Assembly: GCA_008015835.1 (NCBI GenBank)
Contig: SSGH01000037.1
Span: forward strand, 62,001-126,000
From: Lysobacter sp.
Lineage (GTDB): Bacteria > Pseudomonadota > Gammaproteobacteria > Xanthomonadales > Xanthomonadaceae
Direction of reading: 5' to 3'
DNA length: 64,000 nt
In this document: positions 1-8,721 of the stretch, piece by piece
Numbering within the stretch: position 1 is the first letter of the stretch
How the letters are laid out: each line of letters begins with the position of its first letter
Made by a program: the position numbers and the translations under genes
Notes under the pieces: generated by a model
The model's input: only the letters and a program-made list of their open reading frames with translations
Told to the model about the DNA's origin: nothing
The model's database searches: none

Positions 1-1
1 C

Positions 2-700
2 GCCGAATTCGTGCGAGGCGGATCCGACGCCGACCCGTTGGCGGCGATCGCGCGCGATGCGATGACCTTTCGTCCGTTCAATCTGCTGGCCTACGACGGA
101 CGCACGCTGAGCTTCGCGACCAATCGCGCCGAACCCCGCGGCGAAGCGCGGTTCGCGCGGCATGCGTTCGAACCCGGCGTACACGGCGTCTCCAACGGCG
201 CGCTCGACGCGCCCTGGCCGAAAACGCGGGCGCTGACCGCGCGGCTGGCGGCCTGGTCGGCGATAGCCGCGTCGCGCCCGGACGATGCGACGAACGACGC
301 GACGGACCACGCGCCCGATCTCGCGCCGCTCTTCGCCGCGCTCGGCGACACCGCGATCGCGCCGGACGCGTCGCTGCCGGATACCGGGATCGATCTGGAA
401 CTCGAGCGCTTCCTCTCGCCCGCATTCATTCGCGGCGAACGTTACGGCACGCGCGCCAGCACGGTGGTGTTGATCGCCGACGACCATGCCCGCATCGTCG
501 AACGCCGCTTCGGCCCGGAGGGTGTGTTCGAGGGCGAAACCGATCTGCGCGTGGCGTTCGAGGACGTGACGTTCGAGAGCGTGGCGTTCGAGGACGTGGC
601 GTTCGAGAGCCTGCCTTTCGAAGGCGCGCCAATCGAGGGCGCGCCGCTCGACGACGTCGCACCGGAACGCCAGTCGCAGCGCGCGGAGCCGATGGAATGA
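2..700 (+). CDS. NRDE/TANGO2-family protein, 5'-truncated by window edge
   Basis: This is the C-terminal part of an NRDE (TANGO2-like) protein; the reading frame is open to the first base, so the true start lies outside the window. Family hallmarks are RPFNLL, GVHGVSN, APWPKT, LPDTGI, SPAFIRGERYGTR and the STVVLI strand in the typical order. Members have the NTN-hydrolase-like NRDE fold and no firmly established reaction. Unusual is the C-terminal tail after the normal end: about seven degenerate five-residue units (AFEDV, TFESV, AFEDV, AFESL, PFEGA, PIEGA, PLDDV), built from a roughly 15-bp DNA repeat at 551-655. The stop codon overlaps an ATG (ATGA at 697-700). Confidence 0.85.
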   Translation, partial: AEFVRGGSDADPLAAIARDAMTFRPFNLLAYDGRTLSFATNRAEPRGEARFARHAFEPGVHGVSNGALDAPWPKTRALTARLAAWSAIAASRPDDATNDATDHAPDLAPLFAALGDTAIAPDASLPDTGIDLELERFLSPAFIRGERYGTRASTVVLIADDHARIVERRFGPEGVFEGETDLRVAFEDVTFESVAFEDVAFESLPFEGAPIEGAPLDDVAPERQSQRAEPME

Positions 701-765
701 ATCGCTTCCCGCGTTCGTTCGACGGTTCTGGTCGCATGCGCTCTATGCACAACGCCGCCGCATGA
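697..765 (+). CDS. Possible 22-codon linker ORF with ATGA overlaps at both ends
   Basis: A 22-codon frame starts inside the stop of the NRDE gene (ATGA) and ends inside the start of the next membrane-protein gene (a second ATGA at 762-765). It begins MNRFPRSF and has no recognisable domain. The two exact overlaps would let ribosomes pass from gene to gene by termination-reinitiation. It may equally be chance, since short ORFs are common here. No separate ribosome binding site is evident. Confidence 0.2.
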   Translation: MNRFPRSFDGSGRMRSMHNAAA

Positions 766-1487
766 ATCGACGCGGCCGTTGGCTGTTCGGACTGAGCGGC
801 GTCGCGGTCGCGCTGGCGTGCCTGGATTCGCCGGTGCTCTTGCCGTATCCGCTGTTCGTCGCGAGCGCGCTGTTCGGTTGGCGGCCGTTCGATGCGCGAT
901 CGCCGAACGCGCGCCCGTGGCTGCGCCTGTTGGTGGCGACCCTGCTGGCGACCGGCGTGCTGGAAACCGGCGCCTGGGCCCACAACTTTGTTCGCGACGC
1001 GGCGGAACCGGCGCTGTTCCATCCGCAACTGTTCGCCGACCTACTGATCGCCGTCGGCTTTTACCTCGGTTGGTGGCTGACGTGGCGCTGGCGATTGCGG
1101 CGCGATCGTTATTCGCTCGCCGAGGTGTTCTGGATCACGGCGACCTACGGCGTGCTGATCGAACAGCGAGGCGCGATTTTTCTTCAAGGCTTAGCGACGC
1201 TGCCGCTCGGCCTCGCGTTGTGGGCGTTCGTCGCGCTGTCTTACGGCTCGACGATGGCGCTCGCATACGTCTGGGCCGGCGGCTCCGACGCGTTCGCGCC
1301 GCTCGCCCGCGCATCGAGCCCGCGCGACGCGCGACCGCTCGTCGCCCGCCTCGCGAAGTATCTCCTGCCCTGGCTGGGGCTCTTCATCGCGTCGGTCGCG
1401 CTGATCGTATTGTGGAATTGGCCGCTCGAAGCGCTGGATCTGCTGCCGCCCAAGCGCCTGCCGATGCGCGCGCACCCGTTTTGGTGA
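762..1487 (+). CDS. Polytopic membrane protein of unknown function
   Basis: A 241-residue protein of an unrecognised family. It opens with a short basic N-terminus (MNRRGR) and shows about six hydrophobic segments, roughly at residues 8-38, 50-72, 88-108, 118-134, 145-172 and 196-218, joined by Arg/Asp-rich loops, so an inner-membrane location is likely. There are no catalytic motifs. It sits 61 bp after the NRDE gene on the same strand and is probably co-transcribed with it. The start is the ATG at 762, which overlaps the stop of a tiny upstream frame. Confidence 0.7.
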   Translation: MNRRGRWLFGLSGVAVALACLDSPVLLPYPLFVASALFGWRPFDARSPNARPWLRLLVATLLATGVLETGAWAHNFVRDAAEPALFHPQLFADLLIAVGFYLGWWLTWRWRLRRDRYSLAEVFWITATYGVLIEQRGAIFLQGLATLPLGLALWAFVALSYGSTMALAYVWAGGSDAFAPLARASSPRDARPLVARLAKYLLPWLGLFIASVALIVLWNWPLEALDLLPPKRLPMRAHPFW

Positions 1488-1659
1488 GTCGCACGCCCGT
1501 CTGGCTTCGCGCCACGTCTGGCCGGCCGCAAAATGTTCGGCGCGACGCGCACGAAGCGCGGGGAGAAGCCCTAGAATGACGCTCGCTCGCATCGGATGCG
1601 CCGTCGTCTCGCTCCGCGATCGAGCGCATTTCTCTTTCGGTCGCTGCGGGTAGAGTCGG

Positions 1660-2808
1660 ATGTCGTTTTGGGCGGTGGTGTACGCGATCGGAGCGGCGCA
1701 GGCCATGCTGTTGGCGTCCACGCTGTGGAAGCGCACCGCCAACCCTCACGCCAACCGGCTGTTGTCGGTTTTTTTGGGACTTTGCGGTCTCGATCTGATC
1801 GTGCGCACCCTGTTCTACGCCGCTCCCGACCCGCGCTGGATGACGGCACTGACCTTCTTCACGCTGCTGCCGGCGCTGCACTGCGGATTTTTCTATGTCT
1901 ACGTCCGCACGCTGACCAGCGGGCGCCCGCTGCGCTGGCGGGATACGATCCACGCCGCCTTCTTTTTGATGGCGGTCGTCGGGACGGCCGCGTATCTGTA
2001 CTTCGGCGAGGTGACTAACGCGCAGTTATTCGCGAGTTGGCAAGACCAAACGCGCCCGCCCGAACAGGGCGTCGGTCAAATGTTGGACTGGGTCTTGTTC
2101 GCCTACGCCTTCGCCTGCATCGCCGCGGCGTTCCGGCTGCTGCGCCGCTACCGCGACCGATTGCGCGAGCGACGCTCGGATGCGGATCGGCATTCGATGC
2201 GCTGGATCGACGCGATGGCGGCGGGCCAGATCGCGATCTGGATCATCGCGTTGACCCAGGACACGCTGCGCATCCCCTACGTCGAATACGAACTGATCTA
2301 CGGCGCGTTGACGGTGTGGCTGTGCGTCTTGGGTTATCTGGGCCTGCGCCAATCGGAGGTGCGCGCGCAACCCGCCGACGCCGCGCCCATAGAGCCCGAA
2401 CCCGCGCCCGCCGCAGTCGACGACCCGCGCATTCCCGACGTGCTCGGACGGCTGTCGCACCTGATGACGGAGGAGGCGCTTTACCGCGAACCGGCGCTCA
2501 CCATCGCCCAGGTCGCCAAGCGCAGCGGCTATCCGGAGTATTTGGTCTCGGTCGCGATCAACCGACGGCTGGGCGGCAATTTCTGGGACTACATCAACCG
2601 TCTGCGGATCGATGCGGCCTGCCGCGCGCTGAGCGACCCCGGCGACGACCGGACCGTGCTGGACATCGCTTACGACTGCGGCTTCACCTCCAAATCCACG
2701 TTCAACACCGCGTTCAAGCGCCGAACAGGGAGTACGCCATCGGCCTATCGGCAGTCGCGAACCGCATCCACGGACGCCGCAGCAGAGCCTCGCATGCGGC
2801 CAGACTGA
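1660..2808 (+). CDS. Membrane-anchored AraC-family transcriptional regulator
   Basis: A 382-residue protein with a two-part architecture. The first 230 or so residues contain about seven hydrophobic segments (from FWAVVYAIGAAQ to VWLCVLGYLGL). After a proline/alanine-rich linker comes an AraC-type double helix-turn-helix (about residues 265-370) with LTIAQVAKRSGY in the first unit and VLDIAYDCGFTSKSTFNTAFKR in two stretches in the second, ending GSTPSAYRQ. Similar membrane-embedded AraC proteins are common in Xanthomonadales; the 7TM half is assumed to sense an envelope or small-molecule signal. Its last 95 bp overlap the convergent gene on the other strand. Confidence 0.88.
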   Translation: MSFWAVVYAIGAAQAMLLASTLWKRTANPHANRLLSVFLGLCGLDLIVRTLFYAAPDPRWMTALTFFTLLPALHCGFFYVYVRTLTSGRPLRWRDTIHAAFFLMAVVGTAAYLYFGEVTNAQLFASWQDQTRPPEQGVGQMLDWVLFAYAFACIAAAFRLLRRYRDRLRERRSDADRHSMRWIDAMAAGQIAIWIIALTQDTLRIPYVEYELIYGALTVWLCVLGYLGLRQSEVRAQPADAAPIEPEPAPAAVDDPRIPDVLGRLSHLMTEEALYREPALTIAQVAKRSGYPEYLVSVAINRRLGGNFWDYINRLRIDAACRALSDPGDDRTVLDIAYDCGFTSKSTFNTAFKRRTGSTPSAYRQSRTASTDAAAEPRMRPD

Positions 2809-3385
2809 GCGGCCACAAGACCCACGCGATCGCGAACGGCTCCGGGCCATCGAACAACATCGGCATCCACAGCGAAGAGCGCCACCAGCGCGAAGCGGCG
2901 GCCGCGCAGATGAGCGCGGCGCTGCGGTACATCCAGCGGCGGGCGCCCGCGGCGTCGCGCATCCGCAGCGACCATAGCGCCAGCAGCGTCGTATCCATCC
3001 ACAGCAGGGTCCAAAGGCTCAGGCCGACCCGTAGCGCATCGTCCGCGAGCGCGGCGTCCGAGGCCATCGCGAGCGCGGCCGGACCGCCGATCGCGCTCAT
3101 GGCGCACCACAGCCACACCCCGAACCGGTGCGTCCGCGCCATCCTGCGCCGCATCCAGCGACCAGCGAGCAACGGCGTCAATGCGAACGCGAACCCCGCG
3201 GCGAACTCCTGCGGCGGCACGCGCACCGGAAATCCCTCGGCCCCGCCCACCGGAACGTCGCCCAGCGCGGCCCACGACAGACAGCCGAACGCCTGCAACC
3301 CGATGACGAAGCACAAGGCCCCATAGAGAAAGGCGATCGACCAGCGTTGCGCGGTTTTGATCAGGAAAGGCAGTGATGCTCGCAT
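2714..3385 (-). CDS. DUF2306-like membrane protein, convergent overlap with AraC gene
   Basis: A 223-residue protein with six or seven hydrophobic segments. The C-terminal half carries a pattern like DUF2306 membrane proteins: an Arg-rich WMYRSAAL helix, RWWR, a phenylalanine/proline loop and an IAWVLWPLSL-type helix. I chose the ATG at 3385 (MRASLPFL) because hydrophobic protein-like composition starts there; the frame is open further upstream but reads as arginine-rich shadow. Its final 31 codons lie inside the 3' end of the AraC regulator gene on the opposite strand. The family assignment is tentative; no enzymatic role is suggested. Confidence 0.6.
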   Translation of the reverse strand: MRASLPFLIKTAQRWSIAFLYGALCFVIGLQAFGCLSWAALGDVPVGGAEGFPVRVPPQEFAAGFAFALTPLLAGRWMRRRMARTHRFGVWLWCAMSAIGGPAALAMASDAALADDALRVGLSLWTLLWMDTTLLALWSLRMRDAAGARRWMYRSAALICAAAASRWWRSSLWMPMLFDGPEPFAIAWVLWPLSLAACEALLRRPWMRFATADRPMAYSLFGA

Positions 3386-3685
3386 GCGCCGCTCGGCCCG
3401 AAACAGCCGACAGCATCGAGGGCCGAGCGGCGACGGTCGTCCGAAGCGGCGGAATCGAACCTGCCGACGCGACCCGACACCACTCGATACGGCCCTCGAC
3501 ATCTCTTTCCGGGCGCGGCGACGCATCGCCGTAAGGCCGGGAACGGGCAGCGCCATCGGCCCGGATCGCGTCGACAGGCCCGGGGGAAGGTCTGAATCAC
3601 GCCATCGCGGGGCGATCCCGCGGGAGCGCGCCATCCATGGCGCGCGGAAATTCTGAATGCGTCCGAGTTTCCCTAAAATCGCACG

Positions 3686-4243
3686 ATGACCGATCCCGTC
3701 GTCGCCGCCAGCAAGTTCATCAGTCTCGTACTGCGCCATCGCCCCGAGGCCATCGGGCTGACGTTGGATGCGGAGGGGTGGGCGGACATCGAGGCGCTGA
3801 TTCGTCTCTCGCAGTCGCGCCACCCGCTCACGCGCGCGCTGATCGACCGGGCGGTCGCGACGAACAACAAGCAGCGGTTCGCGATCAGCGAGGACGGCAG
3901 GCGCATTCGCGCCCGGCAAGGGCATTCGATCGCGGTCGAACTCGGACTCGCGCCGGTCGCGCCGCCCGAACGCCTGTATCACGGCACCGCGGCGCGCTCG
4001 GTCGAGGCGATCCGCCGCGAAGGGCTGAGCAAGCGGCGACGTCAGCACGTGCATTTATCGGCCGATGTCGACACCGCGACCCGCGTCGGCGCGCGTCACG
4101 GGAAACCGGTCGTGTTGACCGTGCGCGCGGACGCGATGGCCGCGGCCGGGTTCGCGTTTTTCCGCTCCGAGAACGGCGTGTGGCTGACCGATGCGGTACC
4201 GCCGCAGTTCATCGCGTTCCCCGACGAATCATCCGCCGCTTAA
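3686..4243 (+). CDS. kptA: RNA 2'-phosphotransferase KptA/Tpt1
   Basis: A 185-residue protein matching the KptA/Tpt1 family over its whole length. These enzymes move an internal RNA 2'-phosphate to NAD+, giving ADP-ribose 1'',2''-cyclic phosphate. Visible signatures are SLVLRHRPE with the first catalytic Arg-His pair, the winged-helix N-lobe (EGWADIEAL), KQRFAIS, GHS, the NAD-binding YHGT, and [13 protein letters not shown] with the basic catalytic cluster. A TAAAAT -10 box lies at 3674-3679, six bases before the ATG, and TTCTGA lies 17 bp upstream of it, so the mRNA is probably leaderless. Most bacteria lack a known 2'-phosphate-leaving RNA ligase, so the physiological substrate is unclear. 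Confidence 0.93.
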   Translation: MTDPVVAASKFISLVLRHRPEAIGLTLDAEGWADIEALIRLSQSRHPLTRALIDRAVATNNKQRFAISEDGRRIRARQGHSIAVELGLAPVAPPERLYHGTAARSVEAIRREGLSKRRRQHVHLSADVDTATRVGARHGKPVVLTVRADAMAAAGFAFFRSENGVWLTDAVPPQFIAFPDESSAA

Positions 4244-4483
4244 CGAAAATCCGATCGGCGCGATGCGCCGCGCCGGCTCGAAGCTCGCGGAAACGACGAA
4301 ATCGGCGCGAATTCCCAGGGAATACGTTTTCAGCGCCGCGCGCGCGCCTTGCCGCGCGTATCGGGATCGCCGACAGTGCGATCCGCATGCGCGGAACCCT
4401 GTTTTCCGCGGAGTTTTTGCTGCATCGCACAAGTCGCTGCGCCGATATTCCCCCTTCCCGACCGGACTCTCCAGGAGGCCAGG

Positions 4484-7400
4484 ATGCGTACCTTCTTCTC
4501 TCGCGGGCATCGCGTACTCACGATGCTCGCGGCCGTGTGCCTCACCTTGACCTTGGCCGCATGCGACCCGCCGTGGCGCGCCGAGATCGGAGCCGACGGC
4601 GCGGAGGCCGAATTCGGATCGGCGCAAGTCGCGCTCGACGCGTTCGCGAAGCACCACGGCGACGAAGCCGCGAGCGGCATCTGCGCTGCGACCGATCTCA
4701 GCACCGTGCTCGATCCGGTGCCGCCATCGACAGGGACCGCGCCGGTGAACGTGCGCATCCATTACCGTCGCGACGACGCGCAGTACGGCGATTGGGGCCT
4801 GCATCTGTGGCAGGTGAACGATGCCGGCCAGTACATCGCCGACTATCCGGGCGTGAACTGGAACGCGCCGTTCGCGCGCAGCGGCATCGATAGCTACGGC
4901 GCGTATTTCGATCTGCCCGCGAGCGCATTCGACAACCCCGCGGCCGCCGGCTTCGGTTTCATCGTGCATCCGCCGGGCCAGGGCGGCGATCCGGGCGTCG
5001 ATCGCGTCTGGAAATTCGCCGACGGCGGCGAATTCTGGCTGCGCTCCGGCGACAGCACGGTGTATCGCAGCAATCCGCTGACGACGACGCCGGACGTGCA
5101 CACCTTGCGCGTGCATTACAAACGTTTCGACGGCGCGTTCGACCAGTGGGGCCTGCATCTGTGGCCCACCAGCGGCATCGACCCCGCGCGTTTGCAGGGG
5201 CTGACGCTCGACCAATGGGGTAATCCGGTGCCGTTGAGCGCGATGCCCGGCTACGTCGCGCAAGGCGCGAACGACATCGTGTTCGATCTGCCGGTGCTGA
5301 ACCCGACCGGCGATTCGAATCGACGTGCGGTGGAATTCATCGTCCACGGCATGCCGAGCAACCCGAACGGCGGCGTGAACAATAAAGACGGCTGGAACGA
5401 CAATATCCGCGTCGCGTTCGGCGCGATGACCATCGCCAACGGCGTCGGCCATATCTGGCTGATCGGCGGCGATGCGCGCGTGTTCTACTCCACGCCGGAT
5501 ACGCGCCGCGTGTCCAGCACCGATGCGCGCGCGGTGTGGCTGACGCGCGACCGCATCCGCTGGCCGCAAGTCGATGGCGCGGGTCGGTTCAAGCTGTATC
5601 ACTCCGCCAGCGGCCAGATCCGCGTGCGTCGCGGCGCCGCCGTGGAAGGCGCGGACGGCGCGATCGCGCTCGAGATCGGCGGCGACGTGCCGGCCGACGC
5701 CGCCGAACGTTTCCAATACGTCGGCGCGGGCGTCACGCTCTCGGTACCGGCCGCCGCCGCTGCGCAGTTGGATGAAGCACTGCGCGGGCAACTGGTGTTG
5801 GTGCAGGAAGACGGCGACGGCAACACGCTCGGCGCCACCACCGCGCAAATCGCGGGCTTGCTGGACGACCGCTTCGCCGCGGCGCAGAACGTGGACGATC
5901 TGGGCGTGTCGATTCGGCATGGCCGCACCGCGTTCAAACTGTGGGCGCCCACCGCGCAGAAAGTGACGCTCTGCGTGTACGGCCGCGGCGGTTTCCGCAG
6001 CGCGCAGCGCGACATGCAATTCGATGCGACGACCGGCGTGTGGAGCTTGCGTCAGCACGGGCGCCTCGACGGTCTGTACTACCGTTATGCCGTCGAAACC
6101 TTCGTGCGCGGCGTGGGTCGCGTGCGCAATCTCGTCACCGACCCGTATTCGATCGGCCTCGACGCGAATTCGCAGCGCAGCTACATCGCCGATCTCGATG
6201 CACCGTGGCTGATGCCGCACGGCTGGCGGCACAGCAACCCGCCGCGCAACGTGCGCGCGCAGGAAGACCTGTCGGTGTACGAATTGCATGTGCGCGATTT
6301 CTCGGCGAACGACGCCAGCGTCAGCCCGCGCAATCGCGGTAAATATCTCGCGTTCGGGGAATGGAATTCGAACGGCATGCGCCACCTGCGCGCGCTCGCC
6401 GACGCCGGGGTCACCGACGTGCATCTGCTGCCGGTGTTCGATATCGCCAGCGTGCCGGAAACCGACTGCACGACGCCAGCCGTTCCGAACGCGGGCCCGG
6501 ATTGGGCGGACCAGCAGGCCGCGGTCGCCGCGACCCGCGGCGAAGACTGCTTCAACTGGGGCTACGACCCCTGGCACTACACCGCGCCGGAAGGCAGTTA
6601 CGCCAGCGACGCCAGCGACGGCGCCGCGCGCATTCGCGAATTCCGCGCGATGGTGATGAGCTTGCATCGCGCCGGTCTGCGCGTGGGCATGGATGTGGTC
6701 TACAACCACACCACCGCATCGGGCCAAAACGACCGCTCGGTGCTCGATCGCGTAGTGCCGGGCTATTACCACCGCCTGAACGACGCCGGCGACATCGAGC
6801 GCTCGACCTGCTGCGACAACACCGCCACCGAAAACGCGATGATGGGCAAGCTCATGATCGACTCGGTGAAGACCTGGGCCACGCAGTACAAGATCAGTTC
6901 GTTCCGTTTCGATCTGATGGGTCATCAGCCGCGCGCGACGATGGAGCGTCTGCAGAGCGAAGTGAACGCCGCCGCCGGTCGTCGCGTCGAACTGTTCGGC
7001 GAAGGCTGGAATTTCGGCGAAGTCGCCAACGGCGCGCGCTTCGTGCAGGCCTCGCAACTCTCGCTCAACGGCTCGGGCATCGGCACGTTCAGCGACCGCG
7101 CGCGCGACCACGTGCGCGGCGGCTCCGGGTTCGACAGCGACATCTGGCTGCGCCGCAACCAGGGCTACATCAACGGCATGCACTACGACGACAACGGCAC
7201 CGGCGGCAACAAGAGCCGCAACGACCTGATGTGGTCGGCCGACGTGATCAAAGTCGGTCTCGCCGGTTCGGTGCGCGATTTCACGATGACCACGCATTGG
7301 AACGCGACGCTGCGCCTGGATCAGATCGACTACGGCGGCCAGCCGGCCGGTTACGTCAGCGACCCGCAGGAAGTGGTGAACTACGTCGAGAACCACGACA

Positions 7401-8110
7401 ACTGGACGCTGTTCGACAATAACGCACTCAAACTGCCGGAGAACACCAGCCGCGAAGATCGTGCGCGAGTGCAGATGCTGGGCGCGGCGATCAACGCCTT
7501 CAGCCAAGGCGTCGCGTACTGGCACGCGGGCGTGGACACGCTGCGCAGCAAATCGCTGGACCGCAACAGCTACGACAGCGGCGATTGGTTCAATCGCCTC
7601 GATTGGAGCTACGCCGAGAATTACTTCGGCACCGGTCTACCGCCGGAAGGCGACAACGGCGGCAATTGGTCGACGATGGCGCCGCTGCTGCGCAACGCCG
7701 ACATCAAGCCGACCGCGACCGACATCCGCTGGACTCGCGACGCGTTCCGCGATCTGCTGAAGATCCGCGCCAGCTCGCGCCTGTTCCGCCTGCGCACCGC
7801 CGACGAGATCAAGCAACGCCTGACGTTCCGCAACACCGGCAGCGATCAGGTCGCCACCGTGCTGGCGGGCCACTTGGACGGCAACGGCTACGCCGGCGCC
7901 GGTTTCAAGGAAGTGCTGTATTTCGTCAACGTCGACAAAACCGCGCAGACGCTGACCGTTCCGGCGGAAGCCGGCAAGGCCTACCGCCTGCATCCGGTGC
8001 ACCTCGCGCACGACGCCGCCGACCGTCGCGCCGCCGCCGCGACCTACGACGCCGCGACCGGCCGCTTCGCGCTGCCGCCGCGCACGGCAGTGGTGTTCGT
8101 GGTGCGCTAA
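4484..8110 (+). CDS. pulA: Secreted lipoprotein pullulanase (GH13)
   Basis: A 1208-residue pullulanase that hydrolyses alpha-1,6 links in pullulan and branched dextrins. The start at 4484 is set by AGGAGG (4473-4478) and by the lipoprotein signal peptide it creates (MRTFFSRG, hydrophobic core, lipobox LAAC); the frame is open further upstream. After the Cys comes Asp at +2. Two CBM41-type starch-binding modules follow, each with a WGLHLW motif, then a CBM48/N-domain near KLWAPTAQ. The GH13 barrel has region I DVVYNHT (about 737), region [11 protein letters not shown] (nucleophile Asp about 810), region III GEGW (acid Glu about 840) and region IV YVENHDN (about 967). A beta-sandwich C-domain ends the protein. 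Confidence 0.95.
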   Translation: MRTFFSRGHRVLTMLAAVCLTLTLAACDPPWRAEIGADGAEAEFGSAQVALDAFAKHHGDEAASGICAATDLSTVLDPVPPSTGTAPVNVRIHYRRDDAQYGDWGLHLWQVNDAGQYIADYPGVNWNAPFARSGIDSYGAYFDLPASAFDNPAAAGFGFIVHPPGQGGDPGVDRVWKFADGGEFWLRSGDSTVYRSNPLTTTPDVHTLRVHYKRFDGAFDQWGLHLWPTSGIDPARLQGLTLDQWGNPVPLSAMPGYVAQGANDIVFDLPVLNPTGDSNRRAVEFIVHGMPSNPNGGVNNKDGWNDNIRVAFGAMTIANGVGHIWLIGGDARVFYSTPDTRRVSSTDARAVWLTRDRIRWPQVDGAGRFKLYHSASGQIRVRRGAAVEGADGAIALEIGGDVPADAAERFQYVGAGVTLSVPAAAAAQLDEALRGQLVLVQEDGDGNTLGATTAQIAGLLDDRFAAAQNVDDLGVSIRHGRTAFKLWAPTAQKVTLCVYGRGGFRSAQRDMQFDATTGVWSLRQHGRLDGLYYRYAVETFVRGVGRVRNLVTDPYSIGLDANSQRSYIADLDAPWLMPHGWRHSNPPRNVRAQEDLSVYELHVRDFSANDASVSPRNRGKYLAFGEWNSNGMRHLRALADAGVTDVHLLPVFDIASVPETDCTTPAVPNAGPDWADQQAAVAATRGEDCFNWGYDPWHYTAPEGSYASDASDGAARIREFRAMVMSLHRAGLRVGMDVVYNHTTASGQNDRSVLDRVVPGYYHRLNDAGDIERSTCCDNTATENAMMGKLMIDSVKTWATQYKISSFRFDLMGHQPRATMERLQSEVNAAAGRRVELFGEGWNFGEVANGARFVQASQLSLNGSGIGTFSDRARDHVRGGSGFDSDIWLRRNQGYINGMHYDDNGTGGNKSRNDLMWSADVIKVGLAGSVRDFTMTTHWNATLRLDQIDYGGQPAGYVSDPQEVVNYVENHDNWTLFDNNALKLPENTSREDRARVQMLGAAINAFSQGVAYWHAGVDTLRSKSLDRNSYDSGDWFNRLDWSYAENYFGTGLPPEGDNGGNWSTMAPLLRNADIKPTATDIRWTRDAFRDLLKIRASSRLFRLRTADEIKQRLTFRNTGSDQVATVLAGHLDGNGYAGAGFKEVLYFVNVDKTAQTLTVPAEAGKAYRLHPVHLAHDAADRRAAAATYDAATGRFALPPRTAVVFVVR

Positions 8111-8265
8111 GCGAACCGCGACCGCTCTCCTCTCGCGGGGGGAGCGGATCGCGCAAAGGCGCGAAGGACCTCCGCGCGAGGCGATACGCGCGGAGAACGC
8201 GTAGACAAGATCGCGGTATCGTATTTCGGCGCGCGCATCGCGCATCCCAGCATCGCTGGCCGCCG

Positions 8266-8553
8266 ATGAACGCAAAAAACCTCGCGTGGAAACAGTATCG
8301 CCTCGTCAGGCGCGCATGCTGGGCTCTGTTGCTCGCATCCGCCGTGGCTATGCGACTCCCCGATCGAACGGCCGCCTGGGTTCTCTTCTTCCTTTGGGCC
8401 GCGATCTCGTACGGACTCGCCTTTTGGCCATGCCCTCGATGCGGCAGCAGGGTCGGCGTCGTCTCGTTGGGCGCGTTGACCGCGGTTTGGCCGTTCGGCG
8501 GGTGGTGTGTGTCCTGCAAGCAGCGGCTGTTCTTGCGCGCGTCGAGCGAGTGA
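8266..8553 (+). CDS. Small two-helix membrane protein with zinc-ribbon cysteines
   Basis: A 95-residue protein. Two hydrophobic segments (about residues 17-28 and 37-52) are followed by a CPRCG knuckle and, after another short hydrophobic stretch, a CVSC pair; together these four cysteines could bind zinc. The ATG at 8266 was chosen because upstream sequence in the same frame reads as shadow of the pullulanase gene. No wider family recognised. It stands alone between the pullulanase and DUF4157 genes. Confidence 0.6.
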   Translation: MNAKNLAWKQYRLVRRACWALLLASAVAMRLPDRTAAWVLFFLWAAISYGLAFWPCPRCGSRVGVVSLGALTAVWPFGGWCVSCKQRLFLRASSE

Positions 8554-8721
8554 GCGTTCGTCGGACGAGCGAGCCGCATCGTGGCGAGGCGTTCCGCGGG
8601 GCATCGCAGCGCTCTACCGATCTGAAGGACGGCAGTCGCGATGGCGCGCCCGGATCGCGGCGCGTTCTGCGTTGTCTTGGAGACGGGCATCCGTCCCGTC
8701 GCCGAACGAGGACCGTCCACG

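Noticed and set aside
3686-4243. Functional link of KptA with the RtcB locus
   Set aside because: RtcB ligation leaves no 2'-phosphate, so KptA is not needed downstream of it, and the genes are about 56 kb apart.
4229-7525. 1098-codon open frame antisense to the pullulanase gene
   Set aside because: Its composition (His, Ala, Val, Arg-rich with no domain) is the mirror of a GC-rich gene; the sense strand has complete GH13 motifs and a signal peptide.
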